Of a DNA stretch of 64,000 nucleotides, positions 43,881-53,054 are shown piece by piece. Position 1 is the first letter of the stretch. Every line of letters begins with the position of its first letter. The notes under the pieces are model-generated. The model did no database searches. It saw only the letters and a program-made list of their open reading frames with translations, and was not told the origin of the DNA. Position numbers and translations under genes: made by a program. This DNA is from Lachnoclostridium sp. An169 (GTDB lineage: Bacteria; Bacillota; Clostridia; Lachnospirales; Lachnospiraceae). The DNA lies in assembly GCF_002160525.1 (NCBI RefSeq), contig NZ_NFKT01000001.1, positions 280,525 to 344,524 of the forward strand, given 5' to 3'.

Positions 43881-44573
43881 ATGATTTATTCACATGAAGT
43901 AGAAATGATGTGTCCGGTGGCTCAGGGCGCGAATCACGGACCGGCTCCAATCCCGGAAGAGGCGAAATGGGTACAGGCAAAGGAAATCAAAGATATTTCC
44001 GGTTTTACACACGGTGTAGGCTGGTGCGCACCTCAGCAGGGAGCATGTAAACTGACACTTAATGTCAAGGAAGGCATCATCCAGGAGGCTCTTGTAGAGA
44101 CACTGGGATGTTCAGGAATGACACATTCCGCAGCTATGGCGGCAGAGATCCTTCCGGGCAAGACAATCTTAGAGGCACTGAACACAGACCTTGTCTGTGA
44201 TGCAATCAATACAGCAATGAGAGAACTCTTCCTTCAGATCGTATACGGAAGAACACAGAGCGCATTCTCCGAGGACGGACTTGCAGTCGGTGCAGGACTT
44301 GAGGACCTTGGAAAAGGACTTCGTTCCCAGGTTGGTACAATGTACGGCACACTTGCAAAAGGTCCCCGTTACCTTGAGATGGCAGAGGGTTATGTAACAG
44401 GTATCGCACTGGATGCCAACGATGAGATCATCGGATACCAGTTCGTTAACCTTGGAAAATTCACAGACTTCGTTAAGAAGGGCGATACACCGAACGATGC
44501 GTGGGAGAAAGCAAAAGGACAGTATGGCCGTGTTGACGATGCAGTGAAGATCATCGATCCGCGTCAGGAGTAA
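43881..44573 (+). CDS. NifU-like iron-sulfur scaffold protein, GGGtGRT-associated
   Basis: The 230-residue protein resembles the IscU/NifU scaffold fold. ALVETLGCSGMTHSAAMAAE corresponds to the scaffold GC...AS loop, and further cysteines lie in MMCPV, GWCAPQQGACK and LVCDA. It would hold or transfer a cluster in the cytosol. AAAGGAG precedes ATG 43881; the in-frame ATG at 43761 adds a non-conserved stretch. Codon choice differs from neighbours (many CTT, GTT and ACA codons), which suggests high expression. It is followed by the GGGtGRT gene. Confidence 0.82.
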   Translation: MIYSHEVEMMCPVAQGANHGPAPIPEEAKWVQAKEIKDISGFTHGVGWCAPQQGACKLTLNVKEGIIQEALVETLGCSGMTHSAAMAAEILPGKTILEALNTDLVCDAINTAMRELFLQIVYGRTQSAFSEDGLAVGAGLEDLGKGLRSQVGTMYGTLAKGPRYLEMAEGYVTGIALDANDEIIGYQFVNLGKFTDFVKKGDTPNDAWEKAKGQYGRVDDAVKIIDPRQE

Positions 44574-44641
44574 TTCTTTCCGGGCGGAGCGAAGCTTTTG
44601 AAAAATCTCAGCAAAGGTAAATAATTCAGGAGGATATATAA

Positions 44642-45652
44642 ATGGCTTTATTTGAATCATATGAAAGAAGAATTGATAAAATCAATGAAGTTTTGAACAG
44701 CTATGGTATCGCTTCTCTGGAAGAGGCAGAGAAGATCACAAAAGATGCCGGACTGGACGTATACAACCAGATCAAAGGCATCCAGCCGATCTGTTTTGAG
44801 AACGCATGCTGGGCTTACATCACAGGCGCGGCAATCGCAATCAAGAAAGAATGCAGAACTGCGGCGGACGCAGCAGCTGCAATCGGAGAAGGCCTTCAGG
44901 CTTTCTGTATTCCGGGATCTGTAGCAGATCAGCGTAAAGTTGGTCTGGGACACGGAAACCTCGGAAAGATGCTTCTGGAAGAGTCCACAGACTGCTTCTG
45001 TTTCCTGGCAGGACATGAGTCCTTCGCAGCAGCAGAGGGTGCGATCGGTATTGCGGAGAAGGCAAACAAAGTCCGCAAGAAACCGCTTCGTGTTATCCTG
45101 AACGGTCTTGGAAAAGACGCGGCGAAGATCATCTCCAGAATCAACGGATTCACCTATGTGCAGACAGAGTATGACTACTACACAGGAGAGCTCAAAGAAG
45201 TACAGAGAATCGCTTACTCTGACGGACTCCGCTCCAAAGTAAACTGCTACGGAGCAAACGATGTACGCGAAGGCGTTGCAATCATGTGGAAAGAGGGCGT
45301 TGACGTTTCCATCACAGGAAACTCCACAAACCCGACACGTTTCCAGCACCCGGTTGCAGGAACATACAAGAAAGAGTGTGTTGAGGCAGGAAAGAAATAC
45401 TTCTCCGTTGCTTCCGGCGGCGGTACAGGACGTACTCTTCACCCGGACAACATGGCAGCAGGTCCGGCTTCCTACGGTATGACAGATACAATGGGACGTA
45501 TGCATTCCGATGCACAGTTCGCAGGATCCTCTTCCGTACCGGCTCACGTTGAAATGATGGGCCTGATCGGAGCAGGAAACAACCCGATGGTTGGTATGAC
45601 AGTTGCCGTTGCAGTAAGCATCGAAGAGGCTTCCAAGGCAGGCAAGTTCTAA
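44642..45652 (+). CDS. GGGtGRT protein
   Basis: This 336-residue protein belongs to the family named for its GGGTGRT motif, seen here in SVASGGGTGRTLHPDN near residue 262. It has many conserved cysteines (PICFENACW, DCFCFLAGHES) and a glycine-rich GHGNLGKMLLEES segment, so a metal or nucleotide role is possible. No function is established. It sits 68 bases after the NifU-like gene with the same strong codon bias, and a terminator follows. Confidence 0.88.
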   Translation: MALFESYERRIDKINEVLNSYGIASLEEAEKITKDAGLDVYNQIKGIQPICFENACWAYITGAAIAIKKECRTAADAAAAIGEGLQAFCIPGSVADQRKVGLGHGNLGKMLLEESTDCFCFLAGHESFAAAEGAIGIAEKANKVRKKPLRVILNGLGKDAAKIISRINGFTYVQTEYDYYTGELKEVQRIAYSDGLRSKVNCYGANDVREGVAIMWKEGVDVSITGNSTNPTRFQHPVAGTYKKECVEAGKKYFSVASGGGTGRTLHPDNMAAGPASYGMTDTMGRMHSDAQFAGSSSVPAHVEMMGLIGAGNNPMVGMTVAVAVSIEEASKAGKF

Positions 45653-45684
45653 GTTTTGCACGGAACAGAAGATAAGAATGAAAG

Positions 45685-45719
45685 ACCGCACGGATCAGTT
45701 TCTGGTTGGTGCGGTTTTT
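45685..45719 (+). terminator. Terminator after the GGGtGRT gene
   Basis: ACCGCAC (45685-45691) pairs with GTGCGGT (45709-45715), followed directly by TTTT. Confidence 0.82.
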
Positions 45720-45817
45720 CGTTCGTCTTTCCTGATTCTTCTGTTGAAATTTCCGGGAAAATAGCCTAACATATTCATTAGAAAAGTCTGTGATATTGGG
45801 AAAGGAAATGCCAGCTT

Positions 45818-47251
45818 ATGAAGATTCCTTTAAGTGAGTACGGAAAAGAGTATAAAGAAAAAGCAAGCAGCAGGTATCTGCTGTATTGTCTGATCGCGGT
45901 GGAACTTTTCATGTCGTTTTCATCAGTGGGATATATTCATATTGAGCCGATTTCTCTTACGTTTGTATATATACCTGTTCTGATTGCGGGATGCCTGCTC
46001 GGGACGAAAGAGTCCATTGCCGTGGCTGCTGTTTTCGGCCTGGCTTCCATGTGGAAGGCGTCAGCCTTCTATATCGGAGACGCGGACAGTGTGTTCTCTC
46101 CTTTTATGAGTGGAAAGCCGCTGCAGAGCATCCTGCTGAGTGTCGGTTCAAGAGCTTTCTTCGGGCTGCTGACCGGACTTCTGTACAAAGCTGTCCGCAG
46201 GGCAGCACACCCGCTTCCGGGTATTATCATTGTCTCCAGTTTGGGCAGAACGATGCACGCTTTCTGTGTGTATCTCTTTATGCAGCTCCTCTTTCCGGAA
46301 ACAGGCATGACAGTGGCAGACACTGTGAGTGATTTGAAGCGCTGGGATTATATTCCCACAGTTCTGATTATTGACGGGATTATGATATTCTGTTATCTGT
46401 TCCGGAAAACGGAACTCTGCGGCAAATTTGTAGAACGGATCCGAAGGGTAGACCGGATCAATTCCGAGGCCGAACACGGCAGGCGGATTATTGCATTTGT
46501 TCTGGTGATTGTGCTTCTGGCCTCAGCCAGCGTGGTGGTCTACTTTATTGACAGGATCGGGAGTGTTATGGAATATTATGGATTTTCCCTTTCGGATCAG
46601 ATATCCTACGATCTGACACATCTGCAGATTCAGCTGATGCTTGGAATGATTGCGCTTTCCGTCATCATGATTCTGGTCATTACCCTGCACCAGAAGAATT
46701 TTAACTATCTGTACTATGAAGCCAGGCTGGACGGGCTGACAGGACTTCTGGGACGGAAGCAGTTCTTCCAGGAAGGGGAGGAGCTGCTCAGGAATATGGA
46801 TTATTCCCGGGAGGGAAAAGCAGGCTGTTTCTTTATTCTGGATATCGATCATTTCAAGGAGGTCAATGACCGGTATGGCCATCCCGCAGGCGACAGAGTG
46901 CTCAGGGAAATTGCAGTCTGCCTTCGCAGAAATTTCGGCAATATGGGAATTCTCGGGAGACTTGGAGGAGATGAGTTTGTCGGTCTGATTGTCAGGCCTG
47001 TGGACAGAAAAGAGATAGCAGAACTGCTGGCAGAACTCCGCAGGGACATCAGCGGGATCCGGGTTCGCGGGGAAAAGATTACCTGCAGTACCGGTGTGAT
47101 CCCCGTGGAAAAGGATTTCTCCATTGACAAGCTGTACCGAAATTCAGACAGGCTTCTCTATGAGGCGAAGAAGAAAGGAAAAGACCAGTACGTGCTCGGT
47201 TACCGGTTACGGGATCAGGCAGAGTGCCCGGCAGTGCAGACACTGCCCTGA
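45818..47251 (+). CDS. Membrane GGDEF protein with ECF-S-like sensor domain
   Basis: The 477-residue protein has about six N-terminal membrane helices (to residue 200) that resemble the substrate-binding S component of ECF transporters (FVYIPVLIAGCLLGTKESI...FGLASMWKAS), then two more helices around 225-300, then a diguanylate cyclase domain with LDGLTGLLGRK near 306, DIDHFKEVNDRYGH and LGGDEFVG near 383. The catalytic GGDEF motif is intact and no RxxD inhibition site precedes it. It probably makes cyclic di-GMP in answer to a small ligand, an inference from the fusion. Confidence 0.8.
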   Translation: MKIPLSEYGKEYKEKASSRYLLYCLIAVELFMSFSSVGYIHIEPISLTFVYIPVLIAGCLLGTKESIAVAAVFGLASMWKASAFYIGDADSVFSPFMSGKPLQSILLSVGSRAFFGLLTGLLYKAVRRAAHPLPGIIIVSSLGRTMHAFCVYLFMQLLFPETGMTVADTVSDLKRWDYIPTVLIIDGIMIFCYLFRKTELCGKFVERIRRVDRINSEAEHGRRIIAFVLVIVLLASASVVVYFIDRIGSVMEYYGFSLSDQISYDLTHLQIQLMLGMIALSVIMILVITLHQKNFNYLYYEARLDGLTGLLGRKQFFQEGEELLRNMDYSREGKAGCFFILDIDHFKEVNDRYGHPAGDRVLREIAVCLRRNFGNMGILGRLGGDEFVGLIVRPVDRKEIAELLAELRRDISGIRVRGEKITCSTGVIPVEKDFSIDKLYRNSDRLLYEAKKKGKDQYVLGYRLRDQAECPAVQTLP

Positions 47252-47306
47252 TGGAATCCGGAACCTATACGAAAACATACGGGAAAAGGAAAGGAGTCAG
47301 ATAAAT

Positions 47307-47924
47307 ATGAAAGTACTGTTGATTAACGGGAGTCCGCATGCAAAGGGAAATACATATATTGCCCTGCATGAGATGGAAGAGATTTTCGCACAGGAGGGAA
47401 TTGAGACGGAGATGCTCCATGTTGGAAACAAGGATATCCGCGGGTGTATCTCATGCAATTCCTGTTTCAGCAAGGGAAAGTGCGTCTTTGATGACCTTGT
47501 AAACGAGGCTGCGCCGAAGTTTGAAGAGTGTGACGGTCTTGTTGTGGGCAGCCCGGTATACTATGCGTCCGCCAATGCGACACTGATCGCTTTCCTGGAC
47601 CGCCTGTTCTACAGCACCTCCTTTGACAAATCCATGAAGGTCGGGGCGAGCGTAGTGGCTGCCAGAAGAGGGGGACTGTCGGCTACATTTGACGAGCTCA
47701 ATAAATATTTTACCATCTGCGGCATGCCGGTGGCTTCCAGCCAGTACTGGAACAGCATCCACGGAAGAGAACCGGGGGAGGCAGCCTGGGATCCGGAAGG
47801 GCTCCAGACGATGCGGACTCTGGCGCGGAATATGGCTTTTCTTATGAAGAGCATTGCGCTTGGCAGAGAGAAGTACGGTCTTCCGGAGAAAGAGGAGCCT
47901 TGTTTCACGAATTTTGTGCGGTAG
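47307..47924 (+). CDS. Flavodoxin-fold NAD(P)H-dependent reductase
   Basis: The 205-residue protein has the FMN-binding LLINGSPHAKGNT motif near residues 4-16, a cysteine cluster GCISCNSCFSKGKC like that of iron-sulfur flavoproteins, and a VVGSPVYYASANATL loop. The cysteine spacing is looser than the Isf cluster motif, so cluster binding is uncertain. AAGGAG lies upstream of ATG 47307. It starts 55 bases after the GGDEF gene and may share its transcript. Confidence 0.85.
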   Translation: MKVLLINGSPHAKGNTYIALHEMEEIFAQEGIETEMLHVGNKDIRGCISCNSCFSKGKCVFDDLVNEAAPKFEECDGLVVGSPVYYASANATLIAFLDRLFYSTSFDKSMKVGASVVAARRGGLSATFDELNKYFTICGMPVASSQYWNSIHGREPGEAAWDPEGLQTMRTLARNMAFLMKSIALGREKYGLPEKEEPCFTNFVR

Positions 47925-47967
47925 TAAGGTGCCGGATGAAAAAATTTTTAAAATTGTGAAATAATGC

Positions 47968-47996
47968 TTGTAAGTTCACTCCGGATGTGTTAATGT
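47968..47996 (+). promoter_or_regulatory. Promoter of the small HTH gene
   Basis: TTGTAA (47968-47973) and TAATGT (47991-47996) are 17 bases apart. The perfect palindrome TGTATATACA (47994-48003) overlaps the -10 box and may be an autoregulatory site. Confidence 0.45.
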
Positions 47997-48037
47997 ATAT
48001 ACATACACAGCGCGTGTTTGTAAGGAGGTAATTAAAA

Positions 48038-48298
48038 ATGGAAGCAAGAGAAGAACTTATCAACTTAAGACTGAGTACGGGTATGAACAAGCGGCAGTTC
48101 TCGGAATATTTCGGAATTCCATACCGGACATTTCAGGACTGGGAACTGGGAAACAGACGGGTTCCGCCATATCTTCTCCGCCTGATGGCCTATAAGGTGG
48201 AGATGGAAAAGCTTGACCAGAACGTGGAGGAGAGAAAGCAGAAGAGGAGAAGATCCACAAGGGCGAAAGCTGCAGAGACAAAGGCAGCAGAAGAGTAA
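48038..48298 (+). CDS. Small helix-turn-helix DNA-binding protein
   Basis: The 86-residue protein has an XRE-like helix-turn-helix (MNKRQFSEYFGIPYRTFQDW, residues 16-35) and a very basic, alanine-rich tail (KQKRRRSTRAKAAETKAAEE). AAGGAGG precedes the ATG. It stands alone, with its own promoter and a perfect-palindrome terminator, so it probably acts as a local or autoregulated repressor. No toxin partner lies beside it. Confidence 0.78.
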   Translation: MEAREELINLRLSTGMNKRQFSEYFGIPYRTFQDWELGNRRVPPYLLRLMAYKVEMEKLDQNVEERKQKRRRSTRAKAAETKAAEE

Positions 48299-48323
48299 AT
48301 TTTGTGAAGTCTCTTTACAGGGG

Positions 48324-48364
48324 AACATTAAAGTGATATCATTATGATATCACTTTAATGTTTT
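48324..48364. terminator. Perfect-palindrome terminator after the HTH gene
   Basis: A 19-base arm at 48324-48342 is exactly complementary to 48344-48362, with one central T at 48343. Sequence begins AACATTAAAGTGATATCAT. T residues end the 3' arm. It could work as a terminator or, as DNA, as a binding dyad. Confidence 0.6.
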
Positions 48365-48423
48365 AGCGTTTTGCGAACTTCTGCTTGCGTTCCGGCGGCA
48401 GAGTTGCGAAAGGAGGAGATTTC

Positions 48424-49434
48424 ATGAATGAAAAGATACTGACTAACAGGAAGAACGGGATGGCAATGCTGTTCCTGACCCTTATTCTTTACATAGGAGT
48501 GATCGTGCTGTGCTTCACAGGTGGTGCTCTGCTTGGAGATGACAAAGGAATTCCGCTGCTTGTCATTGGTATTTTGTGGGCGTGTCTGGGATGGATCCCG
48601 TTTTGCGGGCTGAAAGTCCTCAAGCCCCAGGAAGCTCTTGTTCTCACACTTTTCGGAAAGTATGTGGGAACCCTCAAAGGAGAGGGATTCTACTATGTGA
48701 ACCCGTTCTGCAGTGCGGTGAACCCCGCCGCGGCTACCCATCTGAACCAGAGCGGAGACGTGGACACCGGGAAGAACGGTTCTCCGACTGCCGGCGCGGA
48801 AAAAAATGCCCAGGCTGCGGGAAAGAAGATATCCCTGAAGATTATGACGCTGAACAACAACAGGCAGAAGATCAACGACTGCCTGGGAAATCCGGTGGAG
48901 ATCGGGATCGCTGTGATGTGGCGCGTCGTGGATACGGCGAAGGCAGTGTTCAATGTGGACAATTATAAAGAGTATCTGTCCCTCCAGTGCGATACGGCTC
49001 TGCGCAATATTGTGCGGATCTACCCCTATGATGTGGCTCCCAATGTGGATACGACGGGAGACGGCATTGCCGACGAGGGAAGCCTGCGGGGATCCAGTGA
49101 AGTCGTGGCGGCGAGAATCCGCGATGAGATTCAGCAGAGAGTGGAAGAGGCGGGACTGGAGATTATCGAAGCCCGCATTACCTACCTGGCTTACGCCCCG
49201 GAGATTGCGGCGGTGATGCTGCAGCGCCAGCAGGCATCCGCAGTTGTGGATGCAAGGAAGATGATTGTCGACGGCGCAGTGGGCATGGTGGAGATGGCAC
49301 TGGAGCGCCTGAGCGAGAACGGCGTGGTAGAGCTGGACGAAGAGAGGAAAGCTGCCATGGTATCCAATCTGCTTGTGGTGCTGTGCGGTAACCGGGATGC
49401 CCAGCCGGTTGTCAATTCCGGAAGCCTGTATTAG
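48424..49434 (+). CDS. SPFH/prohibitin-domain membrane protein
   Basis: The 336-residue protein has two N-terminal membrane helices (about 13-60), followed by an SPFH domain ([21 protein letters not shown], then [20 protein letters not shown]) and an oligomerising helical tail. SPFH proteins form large ring or scaffold assemblies at the membrane. GGAGGAG precedes ATG 48424. It is followed 23 bases later by an Arc-like small protein, a pairing that appears conserved in related genomes from memory. Confidence 0.86.
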   Translation: MNEKILTNRKNGMAMLFLTLILYIGVIVLCFTGGALLGDDKGIPLLVIGILWACLGWIPFCGLKVLKPQEALVLTLFGKYVGTLKGEGFYYVNPFCSAVNPAAATHLNQSGDVDTGKNGSPTAGAEKNAQAAGKKISLKIMTLNNNRQKINDCLGNPVEIGIAVMWRVVDTAKAVFNVDNYKEYLSLQCDTALRNIVRIYPYDVAPNVDTTGDGIADEGSLRGSSEVVAARIRDEIQQRVEEAGLEIIEARITYLAYAPEIAAVMLQRQQASAVVDARKMIVDGAVGMVEMALERLSENGVVELDEERKAAMVSNLLVVLCGNRDAQPVVNSGSLY

Positions 49435-49457
49435 TGAAAGGGTGACAGATATCCGAT

Positions 49458-49658
49458 ATGGCAGATAACAGAAAAAAACAGATACCGCTCAGACTGTCGG
49501 AAAAGCTGTACAATGCGATTGCTGCCTGGGCGGAGGATGATTTCCGCTCGGTCAATGGGCAGATCGAGTATCTTCTGACGGAATGCGTCCGCCAGAGAAA
49601 GAAAAACGGAAAGTATGTGCCGGAAAACCTGGATGAACCACCGGAACTTGACATTTGA
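49458..49658 (+). CDS. Arc/ribbon-helix-helix-like small protein
   Basis: The 66-residue protein begins [20 protein letters not shown] and continues with a second helix ([14 protein letters not shown]), the layout of an Arc/MetJ ribbon-helix-helix dimer. It could bind DNA or simply dimerise beside the SPFH scaffold. It starts 23 bases after the SPFH gene and is likely cotranscribed with it. Confidence 0.7.
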   Translation: MADNRKKQIPLRLSEKLYNAIAAWAEDDFRSVNGQIEYLLTECVRQRKKNGKYVPENLDEPPELDI

Positions 49659-49717
49659 CATGAGTAACATCTGACATGAGGAGATATGATAAAATTTGAC
49701 TGAAGGAGGAAAACACG

Positions 49718-50851
49718 ATGATTTACAGAGAATTTCAGAACCTGAAACTTTCGGCCCTCGGACTTGGAGCAATGCGCCTGCCCGTGATCGACGGGGATGA
49801 CGGGAAGATAGATGTCAGGGCGGCAGAGCAGATGGTTGATTATGCCATGGAGCAGGGAATCAATTACTACGATACCGCCTGGGGATACCACAACGGGATG
49901 TCGGAGACGGTGATCGGGAACGCTCTGAAGAAATATCCCCGTGACAGTTTCTTCCTGGCGACCAAGTTTCCGGGATATGATCTGTCCAACATGGATAAAG
50001 TGGAAGAGATCTTTGAAGAGCAGCTGAAAAAGTGCGGTGTGGAGTATTTCGATTTTTATCTCTTCCACAATGTATGCGAGATGAATATCGATGCTTATCT
50101 GGATGAGAAATACGGAATTTACGAATACCTCATGAAGCAGAAGAGGGCAGGGCGCATCCGCCATCTCGGATTTTCCGCACATGGCAGCTACGATGTGATC
50201 AAACGTTTCCTGGAGGCTTACGGAAAAGACATGGAGTTCTGCCAGCTTCAGATCAACTATCTGGACTGGACTTTCCAGGGCGCGAGGGAAAAGGTGGAGC
50301 TTCTCGCCGAGTACGAAATCCCGGTGTGGGTGATGGAGCCGCTCCGGGGAGGAAAGCTTGCCGCCCTTGCGAAAGAAGACGAGGAGGCTCTGAAAGCGCT
50401 TCGCCCGGATGAAGGGATCCCGGCGTGGGCATTCCGTTTCCTGCAGTCCGTTCCGAGTGTGAAGATGATACTTTCCGGTATGTCCAATATGGAACAGCTT
50501 AAGGACAACATCCATACCTTTGAGGAGGACAGGCCGCTGACGGAGAAAGAGCTGGAGACACTTCTGGGGATCGCGGACCGGATGCTGAAAAAGAAAGTGC
50601 TTCCCTGCACAGCATGTCACTACTGTGTAAGCCACTGTCCGCAGGGACTGGACATTCCGGAACTGCTTGCCCTGTACAACGAGCACTGTTTTACGGAGGG
50701 AGGCTTTATCGCACCCATGGCGCTGGCTTCCTATGATAAGGACAAACTGCCGGGGGCATGTATCGGGTGCCGGAGCTGCGATGCGGTCTGTCCGCAGCAG
50801 ATTAAGATCTCGGAGGCAATGGCAGATTTTGCCGCGAAGCTGAATATGTAA
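49718..50851 (+). CDS. Aldo/keto reductase with C-terminal ferredoxin domain
   Basis: The 377-residue protein has the aldo/keto reductase barrel (LGLGAMRLPVIDG at the start, YYDTAWGYHNG with the catalytic tyrosine, HLGFSAHG) and a C-terminal domain with two cysteine clusters: CTACHYCVSHCPQGLDIP near 297 and CIGCRSCDAVCPQQIKI near 348. These bind two 4Fe-4S clusters. The substrate is unknown. An AAGGAGG site precedes the ATG. A strong terminator follows. Confidence 0.93.
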   Translation: MIYREFQNLKLSALGLGAMRLPVIDGDDGKIDVRAAEQMVDYAMEQGINYYDTAWGYHNGMSETVIGNALKKYPRDSFFLATKFPGYDLSNMDKVEEIFEEQLKKCGVEYFDFYLFHNVCEMNIDAYLDEKYGIYEYLMKQKRAGRIRHLGFSAHGSYDVIKRFLEAYGKDMEFCQLQINYLDWTFQGAREKVELLAEYEIPVWVMEPLRGGKLAALAKEDEEALKALRPDEGIPAWAFRFLQSVPSVKMILSGMSNMEQLKDNIHTFEEDRPLTEKELETLLGIADRMLKKKVLPCTACHYCVSHCPQGLDIPELLALYNEHCFTEGGFIAPMALASYDKDKLPGACIGCRSCDAVCPQQIKISEAMADFAAKLNM

Positions 50852-50871
50852 ACAGGCGGTATACAAAACCG

Positions 50872-50909
50872 GTCCGGGGAGCCCCATCGATTCCCCGGAC
50901 TTGTTTTTT
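50872..50909 (+). terminator. Terminator after the aldo/keto reductase gene
   Basis: GTCCGGGGA (50872-50880) pairs with TCCCCGGAC (50892-50900), followed by TTG and six T residues. Confidence 0.88.
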
Positions 50910-50916
50910 CTCTCAC

Positions 50917-50952
50917 AAAATGTTATAGTATGAATAATACTAATAACATTTT
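50917..50952. repeat. Inverted repeat before the recombinase-like gene
   Basis: AAAATGTTAT (50917-50926) faces ATAACATTTT (50943-50952), and AGTAT/ATACT extends the dyad inward. It is the only striking element between the terminator and the gene. It may be an operator over the promoter or a site for the encoded recombinase. Confidence 0.5.
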
Positions 50953-50991
50953 ATAAAATCTGCTTCGCCGAAGCGGAGGGAGGGTCAGCCG

Positions 50992-51897
50992 ATGAGCCAA
51001 AACGATACTGGAGCATTTGTCAATACGAAAATCTGGAATTTGTTCTGCGCACGCTTTAAAAGCGAGACGACAAAGGCTTCTTATGAATCGGATATGCGGG
51101 AATTCTGCACTTTTACCGGCAGGAAATTCGCGGAGATTGACAGCAGCGATGTCAGGGAATATTATAATTTTATGCGGAAACGTATGGAAGAGGGGCGTAT
51201 CGGTCCCCTTACGGTGACAAAAAAGTTCCGGGAACTGCATTCCTTCTCGGAGTTCTGCCTGGGACTGCCGGAAGGCGGGGAGACGGCAGGGGACATAGTG
51301 AAAGAGGATTACTTTTATCCCTGGCTTAAGACTCTGGCTAAGGAGAAGAATCTTGCCCGGTCCGTACCGGTGGAGGACATGGAACGGATTCTGAAGGCGG
51401 CAGCCGGCGACAGGATGGCGTACACGATCCTGACGCTGATGTACCGGGCAGGACTTTCCTCCACGGAGATTATCTCCCTGAACGGCGAGGATGACTTTGC
51501 CCTCTACGACGATGGCGCTTATGTTTATCTGGAATCCAGGCGGGAGCCATGTTATATACCCGGGGACGCCTGGGAGATCCTGTCGGATTACATGAGCCTG
51601 CGCGAGCCTCACGGGAGTCTGTTTTACAACCGCAGCGGCAGACGGCTCAACGGGATGTATATCAGCCGTATGATGAAGAAATACTGCACGCTGGCGGGAA
51701 CACCCGGATACAGCGCCGAGGCGGTGCGGAACTGCTGCGCCTTCAATCTGTTTGCCTACGGCGCTTCGGCAGAAGAGGTGGCAGGACAGATGGGGCGGAC
51801 ACAGCAGCAGATCCGGCGTTACCGGGGAACCGCCTATCGCGGGAACCTGAGAAAGCATGCCGGCGATCTGGTGAAAGTCAGGATTGAGAAGCCTTAG
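50992..51897 (+). CDS. Tyrosine recombinase-like protein with degenerate active site
   Basis: The 301-residue protein has a SAM-like N-terminal core-binding domain ([18 protein letters not shown]) and a C-terminal phage-integrase-type domain. The expected arginine of the GLR motif reads [10 protein letters not shown], so it is missing. In the HxxR box the histidine is replaced (SAEAVRNCC) while the arginine stays, and the LGH histidine reads MGRT. A tyrosine follows in IRRY. Strand exchange is therefore unlikely, and a DNA-binding role is more plausible. It lies 95 bases before mtnA. Confidence 0.75.
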   Translation: MSQNDTGAFVNTKIWNLFCARFKSETTKASYESDMREFCTFTGRKFAEIDSSDVREYYNFMRKRMEEGRIGPLTVTKKFRELHSFSEFCLGLPEGGETAGDIVKEDYFYPWLKTLAKEKNLARSVPVEDMERILKAAAGDRMAYTILTLMYRAGLSSTEIISLNGEDDFALYDDGAYVYLESRREPCYIPGDAWEILSDYMSLREPHGSLFYNRSGRRLNGMYISRMMKKYCTLAGTPGYSAEAVRNCCAFNLFAYGASAEEVAGQMGRTQQQIRRYRGTAYRGNLRKHAGDLVKVRIEKP

Positions 51898-51992
51898 CGG
51901 GGAGGGGGAAAAGTCGTACCGGGGCGGGCACGATACCGGAGCAGAAGCAGGGGAATCCGGATGACGGAAATATGAAAGGAGGAGTAACAGAA

Positions 51993-53054
51993 ATGAACGA
52001 GAAGATAAAAAATGTTGAGCTGAGTCCGGAAGGGAGCCGTCTTGTGATTCTGGATCAGACCAGGCTGCCGAATGAAGAGGTCTGGCTGGAACTCGGCACG
52101 GCGGAGGAGATCTATGACGCCATATTCCGGCTGAAAGTCCGGGGAGCTCCGGCAATCGGTGTCTGCGCTGCATACGGAATCTATATTCTGTCCAGGAAAA
52201 TCTGTACAGATGATTACAGCACTTTTTACAGACAGTTTCACAGGTATAAAGAATATCTGGATTCTTCCAGGCCTACGGCTGTGAATCTGAACTGGGCTCT
52301 TGAGCGTATGGAGGGAGTTGTCACGAAAAACCGGGAAAAGCCGGTGGAGCAGATCCGGGAACTGCTTCTGCAGGAGAGCCGGAAGATCCAGGCGGAAGAT
52401 GAAGCCATGTGCCGGGCCATCGGAGAACACGGGCTGATACTGCTCAAAGACGGTGACGGAATCCTCACCCACTGCAATGCGGGAGCTCTTGCAGCCACCG
52501 GATACGGAACTGCCCTGGCGCCACTCTATGTGGGAACAGAGCGGGGGATGAAGTTCCATGTCTTTGCAGATGAGACACGTCCCCTCCTGCAGGGGGCGAG
52601 GCTGACCGCATACGAGCTGTGGAAGAGCGGGATCGACGTGACGCTGATCTGCGATAACATGGCTTCCATGGTCATGAAAAACGGGTGGATCAACGCCTGT
52701 TTTGTGGGATGCGACCGGGTGGCGTCAAACGGCGATACGGCCAATAAGATCGGGACAAGCGGAGTGGCGGTTCTGGCGAAATATTACGGTATACCGTTCT
52801 ATGTTCTGGGCCCCACATCCACCATTGATATGAAATGTCCGTCCGGAGCAGATATTCCCATCGAACTGAGAGATCCGGAGGAGATCCGCAGCAGGTTTTA
52901 CCGGGAGCCGGAGGCACCGCTGCAGGTCAGGTGTTATAATCCGGCTTTTGATGTGACAGATCACAGTCTGATCTCCGGCATCGTGACGGAGCGGGGCTTG
53001 GTGCGCCCGCCCTATGATGTGAATCTGCGCCGGCTTTTTTCTGAGAAATTATGA
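51993..53054 (+). CDS. mtnA: S-methyl-5-thioribose-1-phosphate isomerase
   Basis: MtnA converts methylthioribose-1-phosphate to methylthioribulose-1-phosphate in methionine salvage. The 353-residue protein shows [14 protein letters not shown] near residue 50, [18 protein letters not shown] with the catalytic cysteine near 165 and [16 protein letters not shown] near 245 with the catalytic aspartate. GGAGGAG is 8 bases before ATG 51993. No mtnK or mtnB is nearby. Its 3' end overlaps the convergent membrane protein gene by 6 bases. Confidence 0.94.
   Translation: MNEKIKNVELSPEGSRLVILDQTRLPNEEVWLELGTAEEIYDAIFRLKVRGAPAIGVCAAYGIYILSRKICTDDYSTFYRQFHRYKEYLDSSRPTAVNLNWALERMEGVVTKNREKPVEQIRELLLQESRKIQAEDEAMCRAIGEHGLILLKDGDGILTHCNAGALAATGYGTALAPLYVGTERGMKFHVFADETRPLLQGARLTAYELWKSGIDVTLICDNMASMVMKNGWINACFVGCDRVASNGDTANKIGTSGVAVLAKYYGIPFYVLGPTSTIDMKCPSGADIPIELRDPEEIRSRFYREPEAPLQVRCYNPAFDVTDHSLISGIVTERGLVRPPYDVNLRRLFSEKL

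Noticed and set aside
51898..51992. SAM riboswitch before mtnA
   Set aside because: The 95-base gap is too short and has no SAM-box signature or terminator.
50923..52173. Minus-strand frame of 416 codons across the recombinase-like gene and mtnA
   Set aside because: It spans two real plus-strand genes and a terminator region and has no family features.
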